This document shows positions 54,946 through 62,941 of a stretch of DNA of 64,000 nucleotides, piece after piece. A program made the translations under genes and the position numbers. The first letter of the stretch is position 1, and the number at the start of each line of letters is the position of its first letter. The notes beneath the pieces were generated by a model. It saw only the letters and a list, made by a program, of their open reading frames with translations. It had not been told where the DNA came from and did not search any database. This DNA comes from Fannyhessea vaginae DSM 15829 (GTDB lineage Bacteria; Actinomycetota; Coriobacteriia; Coriobacteriales; Atopobiaceae). The stretch spans positions 558,001 to 622,000 of the forward strand of contig NZ_ACGK02000001.1 in assembly GCF_000159235.2 (NCBI RefSeq), given 5' to 3'.

Positions 54946-55201
54946 AATTTTTTCAGATGAAGCATGGGAGGATTTTGAGTATTGGACGAAGCAGGATAGA
55001 AAAACTATTAAACGCATACTTCAGTTGCTACAGGATATTGAAAGAAATGGTTATGAGGGAATAGGTAAACCTGAACCTCTGAGGGGAGATTTAAGAGGTT
55101 TTTGGAGCAGAAGAATAGACGATTACAATCGTCTTGTTTATCGCATAAGGAATGGAAACATAGAGGTGGCACAGTGCGGGTCTCATTATAGAGATAAATA
55201 A
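54938..55201 (+). CDS. yoeB: YoeB-family mRNA interferase toxin
   Basis: This 87-residue RelE-superfamily ribosome-dependent mRNase is of YoeB type. FSDEAWEDFEYW opens it, IGKPEPLRGDLRGFWSRRID carries basic residues of the active site, and the end NIEVAQCGSHYRDK contains the catalytic His-Tyr. All family features are intact. It is paired with the antitoxin upstream, though DinJ more usually partners YafQ and YefM partners YoeB. Confidence 0.93.
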   Translation: MNKIFSDEAWEDFEYWTKQDRKTIKRILQLLQDIERNGYEGIGKPEPLRGDLRGFWSRRIDDYNRLVYRIRNGNIEVAQCGSHYRDK

Positions 55202-55308
55202 ATATGTGTACTATCAAATGTCTTAAAAGCTTAACACACCCTTCCTCATTCCAACATTTCTATGATTAAAAACCAATTTGATATACAGTCACTAATCCTT
55301 GATTTTTA

Positions 55309-55336
55309 GTTTTTTCTGCACACGTGAGGGTGATCC
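55309..55336 (+). CRISPR. Orphan degenerate CRISPR repeat
   Basis: A 28-base sequence beginning GTTTTTTCTGCACACG and ending GGGTGATCC matches the array repeat at 24 of 28 positions, closest to the CACACGCG variant. It lies 1.1 kb beyond the array end, same orientation, with no neighbouring copy at 61 bases. It is followed directly by a gene remnant. Confidence 0.8.
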
Positions 55337-55467
55337 CAGGTAATCTGGATTATGATTTTAATGATGGATATGTTAGCTATGAACTGGGTATTTACTTAAA
55401 AAGTGGTACACTTAATGAATGCATGGATAACTGCATAGTTGAAGAGCTAGAGGAAAGCATAAAGTAA
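55333..55467 (+). pseudogene. C-terminal remnant of an unidentified gene fused to an orphan repeat
   Basis: From inside the orphan repeat, 44 codons run open to a TAA, including NLDYDFNDGYVSYELGIYL and NECMDNCIVEELEESIK. The composition is protein-like. There is no start codon or ribosome binding site, so it is probably a 3' fragment brought next to the repeat by a deletion or recombination. Confidence 0.35.
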
Positions 55468-55491
55468 AATTTACTATGTTAGGAGGATACC

Positions 55492-55743
55492 ATGGATAAG
55501 CGACTTGGCGACATGACAAAAGAAGAGCTAGAAAAAGAACTACTAATACAGAAAATATTAAAAGCTAAAGGTGATGTTGAGCGCAATGACGCTAAAAATG
55601 ATCATCTTGTCAAGAGTGTTGATAATACTAAAACGGCTAAAGTATGGAGAGTAGGACAATATTTAAATTTTATTATTTTGATTGCCTATATGATTCTTGT
55701 TGCTTATATACTGTCTAACACCTTTTCGCGCCTACCCTTTTAG
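55492..55743 (+). CDS. Small membrane protein of unknown function
   Basis: This 83-residue protein has a charged helical N-terminal half (LGDMTKEELEKELLIQKILKAKGD) and one C-terminal membrane segment (about 56-76, LNFIILIAYMILVAYIL). A strong AGGAGG precedes the ATG, which supports expression. No family was recognised. It sits between toxin-antitoxin genes and decayed phage genes. Confidence 0.55.
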   Translation: MDKRLGDMTKEELEKELLIQKILKAKGDVERNDAKNDHLVKSVDNTKTAKVWRVGQYLNFIILIAYMILVAYILSNTFSRLPF

Positions 55744-56183
55744 TTGCACCCATACTTTCCTTTGTCATTTTCAGGTTTGTGTTCGTTTGTGAATAATATC
55801 CTGTCATGTTTCACTAGCTTTTTCTTGTTCAATAAAAATGGTTGATATCAACCACATCATGATATCCGCTTGTCCACCCTTTATTTGAGTATTGCCAAAT
55901 TGTTGGTGCGCCTCAGTATCCTATTCTGTACGGGTAATTGCCAGTGTACCGTTTTCTCGCACACCTGGGAGTATCCCACGTCAAGTGGGAATGCGGGCTC
56001 ACAAGGGAAGTATCCCTTCTTAGCCACCATTCTGCTTCCTCACTTTATTCCGTTTATCTGCGCAAACATAGATACTTATTTGTAATTAAGCATGATCTTA
56101 GCTCAAAGTGTTACAAAGCATTTACCAGTCGTTATATACTTTGAACATTTCTTGCTGAATAGCTTGGGGATAGAAATTGTTCT
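55744..56183. other. Gap with palindrome and decayed repeats
   Basis: This 440-base stretch contains a perfect 16-base palindrome TGGTTGATATCAACCA (55839-55854) and a decayed CRISPR-like repeat (55951-55976). A second, more doubtful one ends with GTATCCC near 56015. No gene is convincing. Confidence 0.5.
55951..55976 (+). CRISPR. Second orphan, strongly decayed CRISPR repeat
   Basis: The sequence GTTTTCTCGCACACCTGGGA followed by GTATCC resembles the array repeat over about 20 positions, with two deleted bases and several substitutions. About 40 bases later a similar GGGAAGTATCCC occurs. Both look like remains of an older array. Confidence 0.45.
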
Positions 56184-56755
56184 TTAATGTTTAATACCAT
56201 GCTGCATAGATGTATCATTGTTCTCTTTTTGCCTATTGACCGCTGCTTTCGGTGCTGCCTTCGTTGCAGCCAGCTTCTTAGCAAGAGAGCGGTACGGGTG
56301 GACTTCTTCTGTAGTGTGAGCAATTTTTGCTTTATCAAGTGCCTTTAGGAAGGACTCTGCAAGGGAATCTTTATCAATAAGATCATTATCTTGCGTTGCA
56401 CACATCAGATCAAACTGTTCAATACCTTTTTCAGAGAAACCTGTTCCGTAAAGGCGGTGAATTGGCTGCGAGAGTTCTTCCCAGTAGTTATTGGTTATAA
56501 ACAAAACATCGTATAGGTCGCGAATCCTATTTCTGCTCATAAATGCCGCAATTTTCATCTGAGCAAGCATATCAATAGGATGGGTACGTATATCATCTTC
56601 TAAAACAGAACTATCAGAACATTTGCTTTTACAGGTAGCATCATATCCTTTACTTGTAATGAAGAAGATCCATTTTGTTCCGTATTCACGCCCCATAAAG
56701 CGATTGATTTTATCAAAGCGATTGGGGTAAGTCTTTATGAGATGTAAGACACACG
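56184..56755 (-). pseudogene. C-terminal fragment of an AbiEii/AbiGii nucleotidyltransferase toxin
   Basis: The minus-strand frame can be read from about 56755 and includes KTYPNRFDKINRFMGREYG and HPIDMLAQMKIAAFMSRNRIRDLYDVLFI. The latter is the conserved C-terminal part of the AbiEii nucleotidyltransferase family used in toxin-antitoxin phage defence. The catalytic N-terminal half (GxS and DxD motifs) is missing. Its 5' end is cut exactly where the plus-strand phage gene begins. The ATG at 56696 is internal. No AbiEi antitoxin is present. Confidence 0.6.
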
Positions 56756-57584
56756 CAAAAACATCAGCTGGCGAGGATAAAGGGCACTATCATTCAAATT
56801 GCCACTGCAGGATTGTAGCGGGAAAGAAAGATACCTGTGTTGAAGGCTATAAGCCAGAAGAAATACTAAAAGCACTTGGCGACAAGGTGACAATAGTTGG
56901 TTTGACACCTGGCAAACCAATGAGCTTTGAAGAAGCCGATCACTTGAGAGCTAATCCTAAATATAAATATATTTATGAAGCGTGGGTAAAATTTACCAAA
57001 GGTGAAATTACTGAAGAAACGTTTAAACGGATTCAAAATAACTATGCTGGATATTCCGTTAATTGCCAAACGTGCGTGGTTGCTAACGAAGCGCGTAGAA
57101 GAGGATACAATGTTCGTGCATTGCCAAACAACAAAAAGCCAGATAGCCCTACTTATTTGTTGTCAAGAGATACGTCACTAGCATATATAGATAGAGAAAC
57201 AGGCAAACGGCCTAAATATATTACCTATACGTGAAAGGGTGTCCAAGATTATCGTGGTAGGGCGATTCCAATCAAAAGTAGGTTTGTAATGTGGCTTAAC
57301 TCTGATGGAGTGGTTGAAGAAAACGCTAGATATACAATTAAATGTGTTGGAAAAGCGGTGGGGGTCATATAATATGTGTAGATAGAACCAATGGGGGGCT
57401 TCGACTATTTGACCCACAAATAAATCGTAGGTATGCTGGAGAAGAAATATCTAACTATTTTGATTCAGTTAAGTTCTTCACCGCGTACAAGGGAAGAAAA
57501 ATAAACATTGCTCTCAAGTTGTTGAGAGTTGACAATGTGGATTTCAATAAGAAACTAGTGGACAAGATCTTGGAGAAAGCATAA
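56737..57584 (+). pseudogene. Phage head protein / papain-fold toxin fusion, broken
   Basis: The reading frame starts with KGHYHSNCHCRIVAG, the cysteine/histidine C-terminal motif of SPP1 gp7/Mu gpF-like head proteins. It continues into a domain with NCQTCVVANEARRRGYNVRALP and, downstream, GGGHIICVDRTNGGLRLFDPQ; these resemble the Cys and His/Asp motifs of papain-fold (Tox-PL-like) toxins. An in-frame TGA at 57232-57234 interrupts it, translation continues in the same frame afterwards, and a frameshift near 57350-57360, close to a GGTGGGGG run, separates the last 80 residues. The N-terminal capsid part is missing. Confidence 0.6.
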
Positions 57585-57811
57585 TGGATAAGGAGATTAA
57601 GGCATTTGTCCAAAGTCAACCTGAGTTAGAAGACGCAATATATTTAGGTGTATATAAAGGTATTAATATATACCGACCAATATATGGTGATAACGACATA
57701 GTTGTCGGCAGGGCACCTGCAATAATGGAATACAAAAACGTCGTTAGTTGGGTATTCCCTAGCGATTTTATGTTTGACCTTATAAAAAATTTTCTTCCAG
57801 AAATAGATTGA
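57584..57811 (+). CDS. Small protein, probable immunity partner of the papain-fold toxin
   Basis: This 75-residue acidic protein has an intact frame. Its ATG overlaps the TAA stop of the toxin fragment (ATAATG), the coupling expected for a toxin and its cognate immunity or inhibitor protein. No family was recognised. It persists intact although the toxin gene is broken. The role is inferred from position and size. Confidence 0.5.
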   Translation: MDKEIKAFVQSQPELEDAIYLGVYKGINIYRPIYGDNDIVVGRAPAIMEYKNVVSWVFPSDFMFDLIKNFLPEID

Positions 57812-57930
57812 TATAAATAGGAGGCAGCTCCTCCATTAGCGGATCAGCATACCTCCTATCTAAACAAAATTATATCTCAAAGGAGCGCACATGTAAGCAC
57901 ACGTGCTGCACCAATCAATATCGTTAATCA

Positions 57931-57955
57931 AAGAGCCTGCATAGGCTCTTTTTTA
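57931..57955 (+). terminator. Rho-independent terminator in the phage remnant
   Basis: AAGAGCCTGC-ATAGGCTCTT forms an 8-9 bp hairpin followed by TTTTT. It lies between the immunity-like gene and the scaffold pseudogene, a position common between phage structural modules. Confidence 0.8.
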
Positions 57956-57984
57956 TACATCCGCATGGATAGAAAGTACGCATT

Positions 57985-58337
57985 ATGGCTAAAGATGATG
58001 TACAGCAAGTACAGGACGTTGAAGCGACGGACGCGCACGCAGAAGCTGCAGAAACCGACTGGAAAGCGCAAGCGCGCAAATGGGAAAAGCGCGCTAAAGA
58101 AAACAGCGCAGCAGCAGACGAGCTTGCCAAGCTAGAGGAATTGCAGATGACAGAGCTCGAGCGTGCGCAAGTAAAGCGGAAAAGGCACTCAAAACACTTC
58201 AAGAGAAAGCGGAGCACGAAATGCATAAAGAGCAAATCGCCCAAGAGCTTAAAGTACCCGCAAGCCTTATTTCAGGCAGTGATGAAGAAGGCATGAGAGC
58301 CTGGGCAAAGAGTCTTGCAGAGTTGGCTGAACGCTAA
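57985..58337 (+). pseudogene. Phage scaffold-type protein (DUF4355-like), frameshifted
   Basis: The first frame gives an acidic, helical MAKDDVQQVQDVEATDAHAEA start and ELERAQV near 58172. A one-base shift then restores KAEKALKTLQEKAEHEMHKEQ, VPASLISGSDEEGMRAWAKSLAELAER and a stop at 58337. The combined protein of about 117 residues resembles phage capsid scaffold proteins of the DUF4355/gp20 type. The frameshift makes it non-functional. Confidence 0.6.
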
Positions 58338-58381
58338 TCTATGGTAGAACAAACGTTTGTAATATAACATATAAAACACAT

Positions 58382-58696
58382 ATGCTTGTTAAAGATAAAC
58401 AAGAAATCATCGTAACGCATAAAGAGATGGTAAAAACTATTTTTGATACTTCAAGTCTTGAAAATGAACAACTGAAACTCGAAGAAGAACTCAACATCGT
58501 AGCTGACAAGGTTAACAACTGCATCAATGAAAATGCGCGGAAATTGCAGGACCAGGATGAGTATGAGAAAAAATATACGAGTTTAGTAAATAGGTTTAAT
58601 TCTACAAAGGTTAGACTGGATGAAATCAAGCAAACTGCTAATAGTGGGTATAATAGTAAACAAATATTAATAATTTTGGTGGTGGAAAATGGATAA
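58382..58696 (+). pseudogene. Coiled-coil tail of a large serine recombinase
   Basis: The 104-residue frame contains LENEQLKLEEELNIVADKV and NCINENARKLQDQDEYEKKYTSLVNRF. This is the heptad-rich coiled-coil segment found near the C terminus of large serine recombinases (resolvase/invertase with zinc beta ribbon). The catalytic Ser domain and zinc ribbon are absent. It is probably the remnant of the integrase of the degraded prophage or element. Confidence 0.55.
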
Positions 58697-59180
58697 AAAT
58701 TTCGAAGAGATAAAGAAATTATATAATGATGTGCGTAATATAGAACGTCAAAAAATAGTGAAGAAATTAGTAGAAAGTCAGTTTAGTGCTACAGGACATC
58801 AAGGAACATGGAATTATACATCTAGAGGTAAAATAAAGCCATCCTATAATTTAGGAATGTGGAAATGGATTGTTGCAAGAAGAGGAGATATTACTGCTGT
58901 TATTAGTTTACAAACACTTGAGCAAGACTCAAAGACAAAAAACATTCATGTTCTTTTTGATAGAATAAGCATAGATGTATTTGAGGATAATGAAAGAAAG
59001 ATACTTTCGGAAAAGAGTGATTCATATTTTCAATCTGTAAAATCAAGGTATAATGTTGAAAATGAATTTGATTCAGGGGTTGTTGGAAACACAATAACTT
59101 ATTTAGAATTACCTTTAGGAGACGATGATTTAGAAAATCTCATAAACATTATCAAAAAAAAGATAGAGAAACTAAATTAA
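58689..59180 (+). CDS. Hypothetical protein in the prophage remnant
   Basis: This 163-residue protein has a basic helical start (MDKNFEEIKKLYNDVRNIERQK), a central segment GTWNYTSRGKIKPSYNLGMWKWIVARRGDIT and a charged helical end. No family was recognised. GGTGG precedes the ATG, and the start overlaps the recombinase remnant by eight bases. The low GC content suggests foreign origin. Confidence 0.5.
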   Translation: MDKNFEEIKKLYNDVRNIERQKIVKKLVESQFSATGHQGTWNYTSRGKIKPSYNLGMWKWIVARRGDITAVISLQTLEQDSKTKNIHVLFDRISIDVFEDNERKILSEKSDSYFQSVKSRYNVENEFDSGVVGNTITYLELPLGDDDLENLINIIKKKIEKLN

Positions 59181-59418
59181 CAAAATATTTTATTGAGTAC
59201 GGTACGATACCGTCTTTTTTTATGTCCAAATCAAAAAGGAGCTATAGGACAAAAAGTGTTTATAAAATCGGTTGTTTGCACAGGTAAACAGCCGATTTAT
59301 CGTAACAATTCAAAAAATCGAATTTTTTACCTGGACAAAAAGTTTGTAAAATTTACAACATATCAACAGCTAAAACCATCTAAATTAGAAAAAAATTACT
59401 AATTTTAGGTGGTGGAGT

Positions 59419-60088
59419 ATGAGTGCAAATATTTGTTTTCGTTTGTAGGAGCAAAATGGTAAAAACCGCTAAGACAAAGGCTGGAACTCAGCGCTATAGA
59501 TGTTTTGAGTGTGGAAGCTCGCAATCACGTAGATAATATCAATTTACTTATATTCGTATACGAAATGCTCATCGCGCTATTTTTAGTGCATTCAAAAAAG
59601 ATAGTTTATTTTCCTACCTTGACCTTCAACTGATCCATTTGGGAGAGCTTCCTAAATTTAATAATCGAATAGAGGAAGAAGTAAATTCCCCTATAAGAGA
59701 GATGCTTCGCAACCATCGAGTGAGTGAGCTAAGGCGTATTAAAGCTGTATTTTGGTGGTGTTACATGCATACAGAAAAACTTCTAGAGACTTCAGGCATA
59801 CTCGAGAGCATGCCTAGAAATAAAAACCTACAAACACTAATAAATGCATTCAGACCGCATAGAGGAGAAAGTATATACCCCGATACATATGGAAACACTG
59901 TGGTGTACTCAGAGCTACAACAAGCGATTCCTATCCCTATACAACAGAATAACTTATTTACACACTTTTGTCCTATAGTTCTGAAAAAGCTACGGGTAGT
60001 TCCCATAGCTTTTGTTTTTAATTATCGTCAATTAAATGTGGAGTTGTTAGTTAGATTTTCTTGCGTAGAAAAGTTTTATTTGTCTTAA
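59419..60088 (+). pseudogene. Decayed IS1249-type transposase
   Basis: The 5' piece encodes a zinc ribbon (CFRC after correcting one base, then MVKTAKTKAGTQRYRCFECGSS), typical of IS1249-family transposases, and hits a stop at 59535. The 3' piece (from 59639) has NNRIEEEVNSPIREMLRNHR and RIKAVFWWCYMHTE, the conserved C-terminal region of the same family. The catalytic core between them is deleted. The family end is probably near 59950; the frame continues to 60088. Confidence 0.7.
59985..60016 (+). terminator. Hairpin after the transposase remnant
   Basis: AAAAGCTACGGG pairs with TCCCATAGCTTTT with one mismatch and is followed by TGTTTTT. It can stop transcription before the convergent membrane protein gene. 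Confidence 0.65.
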
Positions 60089-60715
60089 GTCATACATCAG
60101 TTCATTATATTTATAATAATCACGATATAACAAATTCTTTACAATAGGCATAAAAGAAAAGATGAGCGAAAAAATTAGTAAGATGGTTATTATAACTAAT
60201 GCACCCATATAAAGCATCTGGGTTGGTGTTGCTGCTTCACTGACTTTCTGTACGGTAAGCACTGCAATAGGAACGATAATAGCGGTTAAGGTTTTGAGGG
60301 GCTTTTGAAATTTCGCAAAAATATCACATTCGGTTTGTGCATATTTTGCTTCCTCGATTAACATATTAAGAGATTCTACATTATTAAAGTCTATATTATA
60401 CTCTCTTAAAACCTCGATTGTCATTTGTATTCGCTGATTAGAATAGGGAATATAGTAATTCTTAAGCATGTAATTAAGGTTAGTTTTTCGAGAGTCTATT
60501 ATGGCAAAAATAATAACAGAAAGTACACTTATGATGGATGGAATAAGCGTGAATAAATTATGTATATATACATATAGAATACCGGTCATAATGAGACCCA
60601 CAAGAAAAACAGTCATACAAACTTGTCGATATAGTGGAAGCTCAGTAAACGGAATGGTGCTCTTTATGCCTTGTAGTCCAATTTTATAACTCATAAATAA
60701 CTCTAAAAATCTCAT
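60047..60715 (-). CDS. Membrane protein of unknown function, four helices
   Basis: This 222-residue protein has two hydrophobic hairpins (about residues 31-70 and 140-188) separated by a cytosolic helical segment (RIQMTIEVLREYNIDFNN and following). No family was recognised. Its 3' end overlaps the end of the transposase frame by 42 bases on the opposite strand. The low GC content and location suggest it belongs to the accessory region. Confidence 0.6.
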   Translation of the reverse strand: MRFLELFMSYKIGLQGIKSTIPFTELPLYRQVCMTVFLVGLIMTGILYVYIHNLFTLIPSIISVLSVIIFAIIDSRKTNLNYMLKNYYIPYSNQRIQMTIEVLREYNIDFNNVESLNMLIEEAKYAQTECDIFAKFQKPLKTLTAIIVPIAVLTVQKVSEAATPTQMLYMGALVIITILLIFSLIFSFMPIVKNLLYRDYYKYNELMYDLRQIKLFYARKSN

Positions 60716-60969
60716 ATAAACACCCTAAATCTCTTTAATTATGGCGGTTTTATACAGTTTATTATACATGAACTTTTATAATTGCTTTAAATTTTTCAAA
60801 CTTATCCAGTTGGAAGCATGAGTTAACCTGTTTAAGGTTCGGTGTGTTGCTCACAACGGCACTCGATATAGCACGAGAAAGCTACAAAAAGAACCATGAA
60901 AAGTATCTCATAAACATAACGGTTGTGACAGTTCTCTTACAGAGAGTCACGCGTTTTAACGTTTAAATA

Positions 60970-61518
60970 TTAATCTTCAATTTTTGCACCAAGGCAATGC
61001 TCAAAATGGTTAAGCGCCCATGCGTGTCCTTGCGGATCAAAACTCGCAACGCCACCCTTGTGAACAACAATAGAAAAACCAAGGTTATACGCGTCAACAG
61101 CCGTATGCAGAACACAAATATCCGTGCAAACACCTACAAGATGGATTTCATTAATGCCGCGCTCTCGTAGCTTGATGTGCAAATCGGTTCCCGCAAAGGC
61201 AGAATAGCGAGTTTTTGGCATGTAATAAAGGTTTGGATTATCCTTGTTGGCTTCCAAGATGGTTTGCATTTCTCCATATAGTTTTTGGCCTGGGGTTCCT
61301 TCGATATTGTGAGGCGGAAAGAGTTTGGTTTCTGGATGATAAGGATCACCTTTGTGATGTGTGTCGTTGGCAATAACTACATATTCGCCTGCATTAAGAA
61401 AATCATGCGTAAGCTCGCAAATATGTTGACTAAGTGCCTGCGCCGGTGCGCCTACGGTAAGAGCACCATCATCTGCTACAAAATCGTATGAATAATCAAT
61501 TACAATAAGTGCCTTCAT
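60970..61518 (-). CDS. pncA: Nicotinamidase/isochorismatase-family cysteine hydrolase
   Basis: This 182-residue protein has the PncA layout. ALIVIDYSYDFVADDGAL carries the catalytic Asp (about residue 8), TRYSAFAGTDL follows the Lys region (YYMPKTRYSAF), and VGVCTDICVLHTA has the nucleophilic Cys (about 131) after a metal-site DTHH near 53-55. It probably converts nicotinamide to nicotinic acid for NAD salvage. No NAD genes are adjacent, so the exact substrate rests on motif similarity. Confidence 0.82.
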   Translation of the reverse strand: MKALIVIDYSYDFVADDGALTVGAPAQALSQHICELTHDFLNAGEYVVIANDTHHKGDPYHPETKLFPPHNIEGTPGQKLYGEMQTILEANKDNPNLYYMPKTRYSAFAGTDLHIKLRERGINEIHLVGVCTDICVLHTAVDAYNLGFSIVVHKGGVASFDPQGHAWALNHFEHCLGAKIED

Positions 61519-61604
61519 ATTCTCGCCTCATTTAACTCTGTGCCCCTTAATCCGACCATTACTATGGTCTTTGTCAATCATATATTATATTCTTTTTCAC
61601 CCAA

Positions 61605-62327
61605 CTATAAACAACTAGATTGGACACGATGCTTATAGCGTTTAGTATAAATAAATTGCCTGTTGATATAAAGAAGACCATCATTGTAGTCGCGTAATAC
61701 TTCTATTACTTCAAGTAAAGGTGTTTTTTGTGGTATATCAAGAGCTTGACTTATCTCTTTTGTGGCAGAAGTAATGCTAAATTCTTCTTCAAAGCTTACG
61801 ACTGGTCCAATTTTATGCTGCTGTAACAGTTCAAATATTGAGCTGTCGTCTTTTATTTCTTGTGCTAAAAATTGACATTCGTTACTCAAATAGTCTATTT
61901 CAATAAGACAAGGCTTGCCATTTGTATAACGAAGGCGTTGAATTGCAGTAATTTGTTTTGTTGATTTAGGCATAAACCTATCAATGTCATACGGGACAGG
62001 TATTTCTTCAATAGACAGTATCTTGGTATGGACTTGTATTCCTTTTTTCCTGCAATTCTCTGAAAAGCTACCCGTTTTGTAAGAGTGGGAGAGTGCCCTA
62101 TTAGGATTTACATAGGTACCTGATCCTTTGTGTTTAATTAAATAGCCACTTTCAACAAGTTTTTGAAGTGCTTGTCTAATAGTTACTCTACTTACCTCGT
62201 GAATTTCAGCAAGTTGATGTTCGGAAGGTATGAGATTACCTGGCTCATAAACGCCACAATCAATTTGTGATCGAATGTTTGCTTCAACCTTTTCTGTTAA
62301 GGTAAGCGGTTTACGATTTTCTTCCAT
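61605..62327 (-). CDS. GntR-family regulator with UTRA domain, divergent to PTS
   Basis: This 240-residue regulator has an N-terminal winged helix (LIPSEHQLAEIHEVSRVTIRQALQKLVESG, then HKGSGTYV) and a C-terminal UTRA sensor including LIEIDYLSNE. It is transcribed away from the mannose-type PTS operon and probably controls it through the AACATGT boxes between the two genes. Confidence 0.9.
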   Translation of the reverse strand: MEENRKPLTLTEKVEANIRSQIDCGVYEPGNLIPSEHQLAEIHEVSRVTIRQALQKLVESGYLIKHKGSGTYVNPNRALSHSYKTGSFSENCRKKGIQVHTKILSIEEIPVPYDIDRFMPKSTKQITAIQRLRYTNGKPCLIEIDYLSNECQFLAQEIKDDSSIFELLQQHKIGPVVSFEEEFSITSATKEISQALDIPQKTPLLEVIEVLRDYNDGLLYINRQFIYTKRYKHRVQSSCL

Positions 62328-62456
62328 TCACGCTCCACTTTAGTAGAATTTTTATTACCGTAGTTTTGTTTAGCACGTTTGTCTTAGAATTAGCAACTTC
62401 AAACATGTGGTTTACCACTCGCTATTATAATACGACCACTCGCCAATTAAAACTCA

Positions 62457-62501
62457 TATAACATGTATTAACATGTTATAACCTATCTTAACATGTATTA
62501 C
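62457..62501. promoter_or_regulatory. Cluster of AACATGT operator boxes
   Basis: Three TAACATGT(T/A)T(A)A boxes lie in 45 bases just upstream of the PTS EIIA gene; a fourth AACATGT occurs at 62402. The second, TTAACATGTTATAA, is nearly palindromic. Such boxes suit dimeric GntR regulators, and the divergent GntR gene is the obvious candidate. Confidence 0.6.
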
Positions 62502-62519
62502 TACAAAGGTAGGTGATAA

Positions 62520-62933
62520 ATGAAAAAGCGTATTGTTCTTGCATCTCATGGCAATCTAGCCGAAGGGATGAAGAATTCATTACAGGTGATTCTAGGTTCA
62601 GAGGCCGATTCGGTTACTACGTTTTGTTTAACGAGACAAAATGATATAGAAGATTTTAAGATAAGTCTTCTTTCTAGCGCAAAAAATAATCGTGAAATCA
62701 CGTTTTTTGTCTTTTGTGACCTCTACGGGGCAAGTGTTTTTACGTCTTTGTATCCACTGGTTTTAGAGTCAAATATTATTGTCTTTTCTGGCATGAATCT
62801 AGCACTGTTAATTGCTTGTATTTCTGAGGTTGAGGATGTATCGCAATTGCCTCAGACAATATCGCGTGCGCAACAAGATATAAAAGTGTTTTCTGACATC
62901 GAAATGAGAGACATCTCATTGGAGGAGTTTTAG
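62520..62933 (+). CDS. PTS EIIA component, mannose type
   Basis: This 137-residue EIIA-Man domain starts MKKRIVLASHGNLAEGMKNSLQVILG, with His 10 as the phosphorylated residue, and has FFVFCDLYGASVF further on. It opens a PTS operon with an SgcQ/BtpA protein and an EIIB. GTAGGTGA lies just before the ATG. Confidence 0.9.
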   Translation: MKKRIVLASHGNLAEGMKNSLQVILGSEADSVTTFCLTRQNDIEDFKISLLSSAKNNREITFFVFCDLYGASVFTSLYPLVLESNIIVFSGMNLALLIACISEVEDVSQLPQTISRAQQDIKVFSDIEMRDISLEEF

Positions 62934-62941
62934 GAGTTGAT

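Noticed and set aside
55839..55854. A 16-base perfect palindrome considered as an attachment site or operator
   Set aside because: No adjacent intact gene or integrase supports a function; it is noted only as part of the gap.
59193..59402. A 69-codon frame upstream of the transposase remnant
   Set aside because: It is AT-rich and low-complexity, without a ribosome binding site or recognisable motif.
58700..59420. A second attachment site for the lost serine-recombinase element
   Set aside because: No short direct repeat pairing with another place in the window could be identified by eye.
60844..60966. A 40-codon frame starting GTG (LLTTALDIARESYKK and onward)
   Set aside because: It looks somewhat protein-like but lacks a ribosome binding site and is too short to support; it may be a scrap of an accessory gene.
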